NCBI GenBank assembly: GCA_036824265.1
Contig: DAITAL010000012.1
Location: forward strand, 1-37,814
DNA: 37,814 bases
DNA from: JAAYZB01 sp937958685
GTDB lineage: Bacteria > Bacillota_I > Bacilli_A > Izemoplasmatales > Hujiaoplasmataceae
Direction of reading: 5' to 3'
Position numbers and translations under genes: made by a program. Numbering within the stretch: position 1 is the first letter of the stretch; each line of letters opens with the position of its first letter. Below the pieces are notes generated by a model. It was not told where the DNA came from and did not search any database. It worked only from the letters and a program-made list of their open reading frames with translations. Shown here in pieces: positions 1 through 8,793 of this stretch.

Positions 1-342
<342 letters not shown>

Positions 343-352
343 GTGACCGACC

Positions 353-1225
353 ATGAGCAGCTTCTTAGGAACGCAGATCAACCCCCGTTCTTTCCATAAG
401 TCACAACTGAAATTCTACGCCATTCTCGTACCGCTCGGCATCTTCATGATCCTCCCGGTCGTCTATGTCATCAGCCAGGCTTTCAAGCCGCTGTCGGAGT
501 TGTTCCTGTTTCCCCCGCGCTTTCTGGTGCAGAATCCGACCCTGGAAAACTTCACCCGGCTGTTCCGCACCGCCTCGGGAACCGGGGTGCCGATGCTCAG
601 GTATCTGTTCAATTCGATCCTGGTGACGGCGATCACGATCTTCCTCACGTTGCTGATCACCCTGGCAACTGGGTATGCCCTGAGCAAAAAACGCTTCAAG
701 GCCAAGAAAACGCTGTTCCAGATCAACCAGTACGCGCTGATGTTCGTGGCGACTGCTGTGGCCATCCCGCGGTATCTGGTCGTCTCCAGCCTAGGACTGA
801 CCAACAGTTTTCTCGCCCACATCATTCCGTTTCTCGCCATGCCCGTCGGGCTGTTCCTCGTCAAGCAGTTTATCGACCAGGTTCCCGATGAGTTGATCGA
901 GGCCGCCAAAGTCGACGGCGCGAATGATTGGCATATCCTCACAAAGATCGTCGGACCGCTCGTCAAACCGGCGCTCGCGACTGTGGCGATCCTGTCGTTC
1001 CAATTCATCTGGAATTCAACGGAATCTTCCAACATCTATGTCGTCGACGAAACCAAGAAGACATTCGCTTTCTATATGACAACCTTGACTTCGGCGACTT
1101 CCGGGCCTGCCGGAGTCGGGATTTCCGCCGCCGCCGGTCTGATCATGTTCATTCCCAATTTGGCCATCTTCATCATCATGCAAGGACAAGTGATGGATAC
1201 GATGAGCCATTCGGGAATCAAGTAG
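353..1225 (+). CDS. Sugar ABC transporter permease, MalG type
   Basis: A 290-residue inner-membrane permease of the CUT1 binding-protein-dependent family. The first membrane segment lies near residues 23-43, and further hydrophobic segments follow to the C-terminus. The EAA loop reads IEAAKVDGAND with a following Gly-Pro, which marks the ATPase-docking site. Length and layout match MalG-type subunits. It pairs with the MalF-type gene just upstream (10-base gap) and is followed after a few bases by the NHL/Yip1 gene, so it belongs to one transcript. No ATPase gene is present; CUT1 systems of Bacillota often share an MsmX-like ATPase encoded elsewhere, and that is an inference here. No solute-binding protein is visible either and it may lie before the window. 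Confidence 0.93.
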   Translation: MSSFLGTQINPRSFHKSQLKFYAILVPLGIFMILPVVYVISQAFKPLSELFLFPPRFLVQNPTLENFTRLFRTASGTGVPMLRYLFNSILVTAITIFLTLLITLATGYALSKKRFKAKKTLFQINQYALMFVATAVAIPRYLVVSSLGLTNSFLAHIIPFLAMPVGLFLVKQFIDQVPDELIEAAKVDGANDWHILTKIVGPLVKPALATVAILSFQFIWNSTESSNIYVVDETKKTFAFYMTTLTSATSGPAGVGISAAAGLIMFIPNLAIFIIMQGQVMDTMSHSGIK

Positions 1226-1237
1226 GGGGGGATGCGC

Positions 1238-3301
1238 ATGCGCTCACAACGCAACCTGTTGGGCAAGTCGCTGCTGGGATTGACGATTTTGCTCTTCAGC
1301 GCGACGATGATTGTCCCGCTCTCGGCATCATCCTCTACCACCTACACCTACGCCCTCGATGACGAGAACAACTATATCCGCACCCAGGACGCCTATCTTC
1401 CGGGGCAGACCGTGACCGCTCTCGGCCTGAACAAACCCGCGGATCTGGCGATCGATGGCGCCAAGAACCTGGTGATCGCCGATGCCGGCAATCGCCGGGT
1501 CATCGTCTACAATCCCCGGACCAAGGCGATCGAACTGACCATCACGCATCCGCAGATGGTCAACCCCACCGGGGTCTTCGTCGCCCGGGACCAGAGCGCC
1601 TATGTCAACAGTGGCGACATCTATGTCGCTGATCCCAACGCGGGCCGGATCTTCCGCTTCAACTCAGCGGGCATCTTGCTGGAGTCGTTCGTCAAGCCGG
1701 TGTCGATCATGTTCCAGTCGTTGGAATTCCAGCCGGAAAAGATCGCCGTCGACAAGGCCGGCATCATGTACGTGGTTGCCAAGGGCATCGCCGACGGCAT
1801 CGTCCAATTGTCGAACACCGGCGATTTCCTGGGATTCTTCTCCGCCAACAAGGTCCGCCTGAATCTTCGCGAACGGATCCAACAGCTGATCTACACCGAT
1901 GAGCAGCTGGAGAATCTGGGGTTGGTGATGACGCCGCCCGTGTTTACCAGCATTTTCATCGACAGAAGCGGCATCGTCTATTCGAGTTCTTCGGGAATCA
2001 AGGTGGAAAACATCAAGAAACACAACACCCAGGGCAACAACATGATCGCCGACATGTTCATCTCCTCGACCAGGCTTTCCGACATCTACGTCGACAAGAA
2101 CGGCATCATCTATACGGCGGACCAGACCGGTCTGATCGCCGTCTATACCAGTGATGGCGAATTCATCTATACCTTCGGAGCCGCAGCCAACATCGGCATC
2201 GCCGGCTTCTTCCAGACGCTGATGGCGCTTGCCGTCGATGATGATGGCATCATCTGGACGCTCGATTCGGGAAACAACTACCTGCAGTCGTTCGTGCCCA
2301 CCGCTTATGCATCGGCGATCTATCAGGCGATCAATCTCTACAATGAGACCGAGTATGAGGAATCGATCGCCGTCTGGCAGGAGGTTCTGAAACTCAACCA
2401 ACTGTCGATCCTCGCCCACAATGGGTTGGCGAAAAACTATATGCAGACCGAGGAGTTCGCCTTGGCCGCCGAGCATTTCAAAATCGCCGGCAATCGCGAT
2501 TTGTTCAGCGAGGCCTTTTGGGAGATCCGCAACCTTTGGCTCCAAGCCAACATCATCGGCGTCGTCGGTTTATCCATCCTATTGGGAGCGCTCTATCTGG
2601 CGCTGCGGTTGACCGATCGCCGATACCACTACCTGCAACCGATCCGATCTGCGATTGCCCGCTTCAAGGATTCGCGGCCGATCGCCGACATCCTTTATTC
2701 GGTGAGGGTCGCCAAGAAACCCGCCGATTCATTCTATTATCTGCGCCGCAGCGAGAAAGGTTCCGCCCTTGGGGCTTTGATCCTGCTGGGCTTGACGTTT
2801 CTCAGCTACCTGCTTTACACCGCGGGCAAAGGTTTCATTTTCCAGTATGTGGCGCTCAAAAATCTTGATTTGAGTTCCATCATCCTTGGATTCGTGCTGA
2901 TCATCGGCCTCTTCATCATCTGTAGTTACCTTGTCACCTCGATCCAAGACGGGGAGGGAACCCTCGCCGAGATCTTCAAGGGCATCAGTTATTCCACATA
3001 TCCCTTCATCATCGGCTGCATCCTGACGGTCGGGATGTCGTATGTCGCCACCAACAACGAACTCTTCCTGCTCAATGTCGTCTTTTTCGGGGGGCTCTTC
3101 TGGTCGGCGATCCTGATTTTCGTCTCCATCGCGGAGATCCAGAACTACACGATCACCGAAACGATCAAAAGCATCCTGATGACGATCCTGTTCGTGATGG
3201 TGATCCTGCTGGTGGTGTCGTTCGTCCAGATGACCATCGGCCAGTTATACCGATTCTTTGAAGAAATGATCAAGGAGGTGATTCGCAATCTTACGGCTTA
3301 G
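1238..3301 (+). CDS. NHL-propeller / TPR / Yip1-like membrane protein
   Basis: A 687-residue protein from this start. The ATG at 1238 is preferred over the ATG at 1232 because the G-rich ribosome site at 1224-1231 abuts 1232 but lies about 7 bases from 1238. In order: an N-terminal signal or anchor segment; NHL-type beta-propeller repeats to about residue 355 (blades such as NKPADLAIDGAKNLVIADAG and later IYVADPNAGRIFRF); a short TPR-like pair near 360-430; one membrane helix near 437-458; a basic loop; then a Yip1-like domain with about five membrane helices from 510 to the end. The propeller is predicted outside the membrane. From general knowledge, Yip1-family proteins of this kind sit beside DUF5696 and CUT1 permease genes in Paenibacillus-like genomes. 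Their role is unknown; a sensor or accessory subunit of the glucan transporter is a guess. Confidence 0.8.
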   Translation: MRSQRNLLGKSLLGLTILLFSATMIVPLSASSSTTYTYALDDENNYIRTQDAYLPGQTVTALGLNKPADLAIDGAKNLVIADAGNRRVIVYNPRTKAIELTITHPQMVNPTGVFVARDQSAYVNSGDIYVADPNAGRIFRFNSAGILLESFVKPVSIMFQSLEFQPEKIAVDKAGIMYVVAKGIADGIVQLSNTGDFLGFFSANKVRLNLRERIQQLIYTDEQLENLGLVMTPPVFTSIFIDRSGIVYSSSSGIKVENIKKHNTQGNNMIADMFISSTRLSDIYVDKNGIIYTADQTGLIAVYTSDGEFIYTFGAAANIGIAGFFQTLMALAVDDDGIIWTLDSGNNYLQSFVPTAYASAIYQAINLYNETEYEESIAVWQEVLKLNQLSILAHNGLAKNYMQTEEFALAAEHFKIAGNRDLFSEAFWEIRNLWLQANIIGVVGLSILLGALYLALRLTDRRYHYLQPIRSAIARFKDSRPIADILYSVRVAKKPADSFYYLRRSEKGSALGALILLGLTFLSYLLYTAGKGFIFQYVALKNLDLSSIILGFVLIIGLFIICSYLVTSIQDGEGTLAEIFKGISYSTYPFIIGCILTVGMSYVATNNELFLLNVVFFGGLFWSAILIFVSIAEIQNYTITETIKSILMTILFVMVILLVVSFVQMTIGQLYRFFEEMIKEVIRNLTA

Positions 3302-3305
3302 CAAG

Positions 3306-5768
3306 ATGATTGTCATAATCATCGCCCTTTTTGCCCTGACGCCCTGGTTCGTCAAGGCCGACTATGTGACCAGCCCCAGAGACACCCAGGTCAATCCGCC
3401 GGCGCTGACCGATATCCCGTTGGATGCCTACGACACCACGGGATACGCTCTGCTGCACGAGAACGACAGTTTCATCTTCTACTGGAAGGAGACGCTGGAC
3501 ATTCTCGCCGTCTATGACAAGCGCATCGGGTATCTGTGGAAATCCGGATTGGATGTCGATCCGGAGAGCTCGCGAACCGCGCAGACCTCGACCTGCCGCG
3601 CGCTCCTAAGACAATACAACAATGATGAGATCACTTTCGATGATTTCGAAGCCGGTTGTGAAACCACGATCGACTCGATCACCGGGACCACCACCGGACC
3701 GCTGCAAGCCAATTCGTTGCTTTATTTCGCGTATTTCAGCAAAGGGGTCTCCGACGCCCTGTTTTCCACGAACGCCGTCTATTCCAGTTACCGCAAGACA
3801 GTGCTTTACACCGTCGATTCGACCATGACGATGGTCGATGGCGATCCGACGCAGTGGCGCTTCACCGTCGCGGCGACGGGGCTTGGTCTTGCCAAAAATC
3901 TTGACCTGACGATCCTCGCGGATGTTTACCTGACGGATTCCGGGTTTAGGATCGAGATTCCCGAGACGAACATCAGCGGCTCGGCGCTGCTTTATCTCGC
4001 CTCGATCGGCATCGCTTCCTACATGGGCGCCGTCGGCGGCGTCGACAACATCTTCACAGTGATTCCGAAAACAGATGATGACATGGGCGATTTCACGAGC
4101 GAACAGGTCCAAAGACCGCTGATCGGCGGCTATGCCTTCGTTCCCGACGGTCCCGGCGCGCTGATCCGCTTCCAGGACAACTCCGTGTCCCTGTCGCGCT
4201 ATCAGGCATACGTCTACGGCGACGATCCTTCCCAAACCTATCCCAGCTATCGCAGCATCGCCGGCACCTATGTCCCCTTCAAGACTGCCTCCATCCCGGT
4301 GTACGGCATCGCCCACGGCGATGACCAGGCGGCTTTCGTCGCCTATGCCTCCTCGGGAAGCGAATACATGCAGATCATCTCCATTCCAGAAGAAAATATT
4401 TACAAATATAATTCCACCCACGCCAAATTCATCTACAATTTCCAGTACAACAAGTTGTTCACGATGTCGGGATCGAACCCGGTACCCTCGATCTATACCG
4501 ATCTCAACCATTTCGACATCGTCATGAATTATGATTTTCTCGCCGGCGACGGGTCATTGGACGACTGCCCGGCGAACTATGTCGGCATGGCCCGCAAATA
4601 TCGGGAATTCCTGATCGCAACCACTAACCTTGCGGAACAATCCGCAACCAGGGACGACATCGGCATCCGCGTCGATTTTCTGATGGCCGATGCGGAGAGT
4701 TCCATCGTCGGCTACCGGACCTTGATCACCACCGATCATACCGGTGTCAGAACGGTCCTTGACGCGCTGTTGGAACTCGGATTGAAGAACATCTCGAGCG
4801 GATTGATCGGTTGGCAGAAACACGGGGTGACCCTCGGAAATCCGACCAAGGCGACCTTCGCCAAGGCAATCGGCTCCCAGGCTGACTTTGAACCCTTGGT
4901 GGCTGATTATCGCGAACTGGGCGTCGACATCTCCTTTTATCAGGATTATTACCTGATCAACGAAGAACAGGTCGCGCTCGCCCGAAACGCCGCCAAACAC
5001 CCCTCCGGGTGGTATGGACGAATCGTCACTTCCGCGGATCCGATCTCGGTGTTTTACTACGCGCGGCCGCTCAAGGCCGTGGAGTGGTTGGCACGCCAGA
5101 CGGCTGCCTTCACCAAAATGGGCGCCGAGTCAATGACCATTGCCGGCATCACCAGCAATCTTCACAGCGATTATTCGGCCACGCTCACGGCCAGGACCGA
5201 TGCCGTGGCGCTTTACCGCGAAGCGTTCGCCGATCTCGGGAATAACACAATGATCAATGCGGTCAAGCCCAACATGTACCTCTTTGAATATGTCGACAGA
5301 TATCTTCTGATGGACGTCTATCCGACGCAATATCTGATCCAGACCGACACCGTCCCGTTCCTGCCGATTCTGCTCGCCAACACGATGGAACTTTATGCGA
5401 TCTACAGCAATTTCAGTTTCTATACCAGAGCGGACATGCTGAGGCTGATCGATTACAACCTTTACCCCTCCTTTGTGCTGACGCACGAGCCGTCCTATCT
5501 GCTCACCCACACGAATTCCAGCGATTACTATACGACGGAATACCTGCTCTACAAGGATCTCATCAAGGAAACCTACGAAACCGTCAACACCGCGCTCGGT
5601 TCGGTGATCGGCGCCAATTGGATCAATCGGGAAGTGTTGGCCCCGGGACTGATCCGCAACACCTATGACAATGGCGTTGCCATCATCATCAACTATTCGG
5701 AAGCCGACCAGACCGTCAATGAGCTCCTGGTTGCGGGCCTGGACTTCCTCGTCGTCGGAGGTGAATAG
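3306..5768 (+). CDS. Exported DUF5696-like protein, possible glycosidase-like barrel
   Basis: About 820 residues with a hydrophobic N-terminal export signal. I believe it belongs to the DUF5696 group because of its length, its position after a Yip1 gene and between CUT1 permeases, and its layout; no search was run. The N-terminal half looks beta-rich. The middle has barrel-like strands, with FYQDYYLINEE near residues 544-554 carrying candidate acidic residues. The end (NTYDNGVAIIINYSEA) resembles the C-terminal beta-sandwich of many glycoside hydrolases. A catalytic role is therefore plausible but unproven. The start is uncertain: a near-perfect ribosome site (AAGGAGGTGAT, 3272-3282) lies 24 bases before ATG 3306 but 6 bases before an in-frame ATC at 3288, which would add ILRLSK and give the signal peptide its missing basic end. 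Confidence 0.72.
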   Translation: MIVIIIALFALTPWFVKADYVTSPRDTQVNPPALTDIPLDAYDTTGYALLHENDSFIFYWKETLDILAVYDKRIGYLWKSGLDVDPESSRTAQTSTCRALLRQYNNDEITFDDFEAGCETTIDSITGTTTGPLQANSLLYFAYFSKGVSDALFSTNAVYSSYRKTVLYTVDSTMTMVDGDPTQWRFTVAATGLGLAKNLDLTILADVYLTDSGFRIEIPETNISGSALLYLASIGIASYMGAVGGVDNIFTVIPKTDDDMGDFTSEQVQRPLIGGYAFVPDGPGALIRFQDNSVSLSRYQAYVYGDDPSQTYPSYRSIAGTYVPFKTASIPVYGIAHGDDQAAFVAYASSGSEYMQIISIPEENIYKYNSTHAKFIYNFQYNKLFTMSGSNPVPSIYTDLNHFDIVMNYDFLAGDGSLDDCPANYVGMARKYREFLIATTNLAEQSATRDDIGIRVDFLMADAESSIVGYRTLITTDHTGVRTVLDALLELGLKNISSGLIGWQKHGVTLGNPTKATFAKAIGSQADFEPLVADYRELGVDISFYQDYYLINEEQVALARNAAKHPSGWYGRIVTSADPISVFYYARPLKAVEWLARQTAAFTKMGAESMTIAGITSNLHSDYSATLTARTDAVALYREAFADLGNNTMINAVKPNMYLFEYVDRYLLMDVYPTQYLIQTDTVPFLPILLANTMELYAIYSNFSFYTRADMLRLIDYNLYPSFVLTHEPSYLLTHTNSSDYYTTEYLLYKDLIKETYETVNTALGSVIGANWINREVLAPGLIRNTYDNGVAIIINYSEADQTVNELLVAGLDFLVVGGE

Positions 5769-5769
5769 G

Positions 5770-6750
5770 ATGAAGCAGACCCAAGTCCTCAAAAAACTTA
5801 CCACAGGCAGGACGGTGGAGAAGCAGAACCGCATCGCCTATCTGTTCCTGTTGCCGTGGTTGATCGGCTTTCTGACCTTCGTCGTCTACCCCTTCTTCAA
5901 AACGATCTACAATACGCTGTTTTCCATCAGGTTCGAAGCCAACACCCTCGTCTACGTCTATAATCTCACCGACAAGGGCGGCAACTTCGGAACCGCGTTC
6001 CGCAATCTCTATTTCTTCCCCCAGTTGCTCGACTTCATCGTCATGGAGATCACCTACGTGCCGACGATCATCATCGTCGCCTTCATCCTGGCCCTTTTGC
6101 TCAACACCGGATACAAGGGCCAAAGCCTCTTCCGCGTGATCTTCTTCTTCCCGGTGATCATCATGAGCGGAGCCGTTGTCGAGATACTCAAATACAATGG
6201 CGCCGGCACGTTGCTCGACTACCTCAACAACATCGTCTTCAAGATGATCGTCAGCTATAGCCCGGGTCTTGCCCGCGCCTTGTCGGGCCTCTTCGAGAAC
6301 TTCACGATGGTGCTGTGGTTCTCGGGGATCCCGATCATCCTGTTCATCAACGCACTCCAGAAAATCAATGTCAACCTGTATGAGGCGGCCAAGATCGACG
6401 GGGCGAACAACTGGCAGATTCTGTGGAAAATCAAGGTGCCGATCGTCAAGCAGACAGCTTTCATCGTCTCCGTGTTCGTGATCGTGCAACTTGGGACCTA
6501 TGCGCTGAACCCGGTCTACCAGACGATCCAAACGGCGATCTATACCCGTTTCGCCGGCATCGGGCTCGCCTCGACGTTTGCCGTGATCTATTCGCTGGTG
6601 CTCTTTGCGCTGGTCGGTTTCGCCTACCTGTTGCTTGGACGCGAACCGAAAACGAAACTTGTAAGATTGTCATCGATCCAGCAGGAAAACTTGATGCGGA
6701 TAGCCAAAGCCCGGTTGAAACAGGCGAAAAGGCGGGTGCGTTCGACATGA
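5770..6750 (+). CDS. Sugar ABC transporter permease, MalF type (second pair)
   Basis: A 326-residue CUT1 permease. The start at 5770 follows the previous stop by one base and has a strong ribosome site (GGAGGTG, 5758-5764); the frame stays open further upstream, but that part overlaps the DUF5696-like gene and has no site. A first membrane segment at about residues 20-42 (YLFLLPWLIGFLTFVVYPFF) is followed by a periplasm-like loop and further helices. The EAA loop reads YEAAKIDGANNW with IKVPIV after it. The basic tail (KARLKQAKRRVRST) is cytoplasmic. Its stop overlaps the start of the next permease by four bases (ATGA), so the two are translationally coupled and should form a second heterodimer distinct from the pair at the window start. 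Confidence 0.94.
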   Translation: MKQTQVLKKLTTGRTVEKQNRIAYLFLLPWLIGFLTFVVYPFFKTIYNTLFSIRFEANTLVYVYNLTDKGGNFGTAFRNLYFFPQLLDFIVMEITYVPTIIIVAFILALLLNTGYKGQSLFRVIFFFPVIIMSGAVVEILKYNGAGTLLDYLNNIVFKMIVSYSPGLARALSGLFENFTMVLWFSGIPIILFINALQKINVNLYEAAKIDGANNWQILWKIKVPIVKQTAFIVSVFVIVQLGTYALNPVYQTIQTAIYTRFAGIGLASTFAVIYSLVLFALVGFAYLLLGREPKTKLVRLSSIQQENLMRIAKARLKQAKRRVRST

Positions 6751-7751
6751 AGTCGCTTGCGCTGAAATGGCGATCGCTGAAAGAGCGGATCAGCCGGGGC
6801 CAACGCGCCGCCCGTGAATTTTATCGGACCAGGAAAACCCGGATTTTCGCGCTTGTCACGAAAATCGCCGTCTATGTCTTCCTGATCACGATCAGCTATG
6901 TTTTCCTCTACCCCATCATCAAGATGATCTCGATCTCGTTCATGAGTTCGAACGACCTCGTCAATCCCGAGACAATCTGGTTCCCGCAAAAGTTCGCCTT
7001 CACAAACTATGATGTCGCCTGGAGAGTCTTGAACGGGAAGGTGTCGCTGTGGAACTCGACGAAGTTCACGACGATCCTCGCCGTCCTGCAGACCGTGATT
7101 TCCGCGCTGACGGGGTTTGCCTTCGCCCGATATGAGTTTCGCGGCAAGAAGACGCTTTACACGGTCTTGCTGCTGTCATTCATCATCCCCGTCCCGATCC
7201 TGCTGATCACCCAGTACCACCTTTTCAATTCGGTCTATCTCCTTTTGGGTCACACCGGACCGGGAAAAGGACTCAACACCTACGATTCGCAGATGATCAT
7301 GGCTTTCTTCGGACAAGGCGTCAACTCGGCGATCCTGATCCTGATCTTCGTGAATTTCTTCAAGATGATCCCCCACGACCTTTACGAAGCCGCCAAGATT
7401 GACGGTGCGAACCCGCTCCAGCTGTTTTGGCACATCACGGTTAAACTGTCGCTTTCGACGATCGTCGTCGTGTTCTTGTTCTCGTTCGTCTGGAACTGGA
7501 ACGAGACTTATGTGACGCGGCTTCTGGTCGGCGACGGCATCGAGCTCTTCACCAATCAGCTCGGCAAATTCGATGCCCTTTTCGAGTCCCGCGCCTCCTC
7601 CTCGCCGTATGCGGGCCGCGAAGTGCAATTGTCCGAAGCCTACAAGATGGCGGCGACCACCATCTCGATGATCCCCTTGCTCATCATCTACTTCATCGGC
7701 CAGAAATCGTTCGTTCAGGGAATCGAACGGACCGGCCTGACGGGAGAATAG
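6747..7751 (+). CDS. Sugar ABC transporter permease, MalG type (second pair)
   Basis: A 334-residue permease whose ATG overlaps the TGA of the previous gene (ATGA at 6747-6750). The frame is open upstream of this ATG inside the previous gene, but coupling and family length favour 6747. A long basic N-terminal region (about 40 residues) precedes the first membrane segment, VYVFLITISYVFLYPIIKMI. The EAA loop is YEAAKIDGANPLQLFW. A sizeable segment near the C-terminus (residues about 270-305, with LFESRASSSPYAGREVQL) interrupts the last helices and is probably extracellular. Together with the upstream gene it forms a second CUT1 channel; which of the two channels takes which oligosaccharide cannot be read from sequence. 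Confidence 0.94.
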   Translation: MKSLALKWRSLKERISRGQRAAREFYRTRKTRIFALVTKIAVYVFLITISYVFLYPIIKMISISFMSSNDLVNPETIWFPQKFAFTNYDVAWRVLNGKVSLWNSTKFTTILAVLQTVISALTGFAFARYEFRGKKTLYTVLLLSFIIPVPILLITQYHLFNSVYLLLGHTGPGKGLNTYDSQMIMAFFGQGVNSAILILIFVNFFKMIPHDLYEAAKIDGANPLQLFWHITVKLSLSTIVVVFLFSFVWNWNETYVTRLLVGDGIELFTNQLGKFDALFESRASSSPYAGREVQLSEAYKMAATTISMIPLLIIYFIGQKSFVQGIERTGLTGE

Positions 7752-7753
7752 CC

Positions 7754-8758
7754 ATGAAGAAAATCCTGCTGACGCTTTTATTGATCCAATCCGCATTCTT
7801 TCTATCCGCTTGCACGGAAGTAACCGATACGACAACAGTGCTCCCAACGACGATTACGCCGACAACGATGGTGCCGCCGACAACCACGACGACTCTAACG
7901 CCGACAACCCCGACAACGGTGCCACCGACGACGATCACGACCACGATGGTCCCGACAACGACGGTCCCGACGACGACAACTTCCGCCTGCAAAGCCCAGG
8001 GATACGATTACGACTACAATTCCCTGACCTACGATCTCGTCTGGTCGGACGAGTTTGACGGCAGCAGCCTGTCCCTCATCAAATGGCGCTACCAGACCGG
8101 CGGCTGGGGCTGGGGCAACAATGAGCTCCAGTACTACACCGACGGGGCGAATACGGAAGTCGCCGACGGCCACCTGACGATCACGGCACGCAAGGAGACG
8201 TTCGGAACCAACGAGTACACCTCCGCACGGCTCAACACCGTGCAGTCATTCCTTTATGGCAAGATCGAGGTCAGGGCGATCCTTCCTTCCGGACTTGGCA
8301 CCTGGCCGGCGATCTGGATGATGCCGACATATTCGGTCTACGGCATCTGGCCGAACAGCGGCGAGATCGACATCATGGAGCACGTGGGGAAGGACTTGAA
8401 CCGCGTCCATCACGTGATCCACACCCAGGCCTACAACCACCAACTCGGCACGCAGAAGGGCTCATCATCGGTTGTGGCCGACGCCACCGAGGCATTCCAC
8501 GTCTACAAGCTGGAATGGCTGCCGGACATGTTGATGTTTTTCGTGGATGACACATTGATCTGGATCTATGATCCCAACGACTACACCAATTGTCCGGCGT
8601 CCAACCGCTGGCCTTTCGACAAGCACTTCTATCTGATCATGAACATCGCGATCGGCGGCTGGTGGCCAGGCGATCCCAGCCCCAGTTTTGAAATGGCGGA
8701 AATGATCATCGATTATGTGCGCATCTACCAATCTCCCGAGATCACGGCTCTTGGGTGA
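7754..8758 (+). CDS. GH16 laminarinase-type endo-beta-glucanase lipoprotein
   Basis: A 334-residue surface lipoprotein. The signal peptide ends in the lipobox LSAC with the lipidated Cys at position 20. A Thr/Pro-rich stalk spans about residues 24-78. The GH16 catalytic domain runs from about 90 to 328. It shows the family active site GEIDIMEHVG with E204 as nucleophile, D206 and E209 as acid/base, an opening LVWSDEFDG strand, and the usual WRYQTGGWGWGNNELQYYT and IAIGGWWPGD segments. These resemble the bacterial laminarinase subgroup (endo-1,3-beta-glucanase, probably GH16_3), although lichenase-type activity cannot be excluded. A ribosome site (GGGAGAA) lies about 7 bases before the ATG, and the gene starts 2 bases after the permease stop. 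It would release glucan oligomers for the two upstream transporters. Confidence 0.93.
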   Translation: MKKILLTLLLIQSAFFLSACTEVTDTTTVLPTTITPTTMVPPTTTTTLTPTTPTTVPPTTITTTMVPTTTVPTTTTSACKAQGYDYDYNSLTYDLVWSDEFDGSSLSLIKWRYQTGGWGWGNNELQYYTDGANTEVADGHLTITARKETFGTNEYTSARLNTVQSFLYGKIEVRAILPSGLGTWPAIWMMPTYSVYGIWPNSGEIDIMEHVGKDLNRVHHVIHTQAYNHQLGTQKGSSSVVADATEAFHVYKLEWLPDMLMFFVDDTLIWIYDPNDYTNCPASNRWPFDKHFYLIMNIAIGGWWPGDPSPSFEMAEMIIDYVRIYQSPEITALG

Positions 8759-8793
8759 ATCCCGATATTACTACTGACACGAGGTGAAGAACA

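Noticed and set aside
5665..5769. Longer N-terminus for the second MalF-type permease
   Set aside because: The extension overlaps the previous gene and lacks a ribosome site, whereas ATG 5770 has a strong one.
6423..6746. Longer N-terminus for the second MalG-type permease
   Set aside because: The extension lies within the previous permease gene in another frame; the ATGA overlap at 6747 is the normal coupled start.
8740..8760. Use of TGA as a tryptophan codon, as in many Mollicutes
   Set aside because: TGA ends several genes at the expected family length (GH16, MalF-type permease, LacI, cupin) and tryptophans are encoded by TGG.
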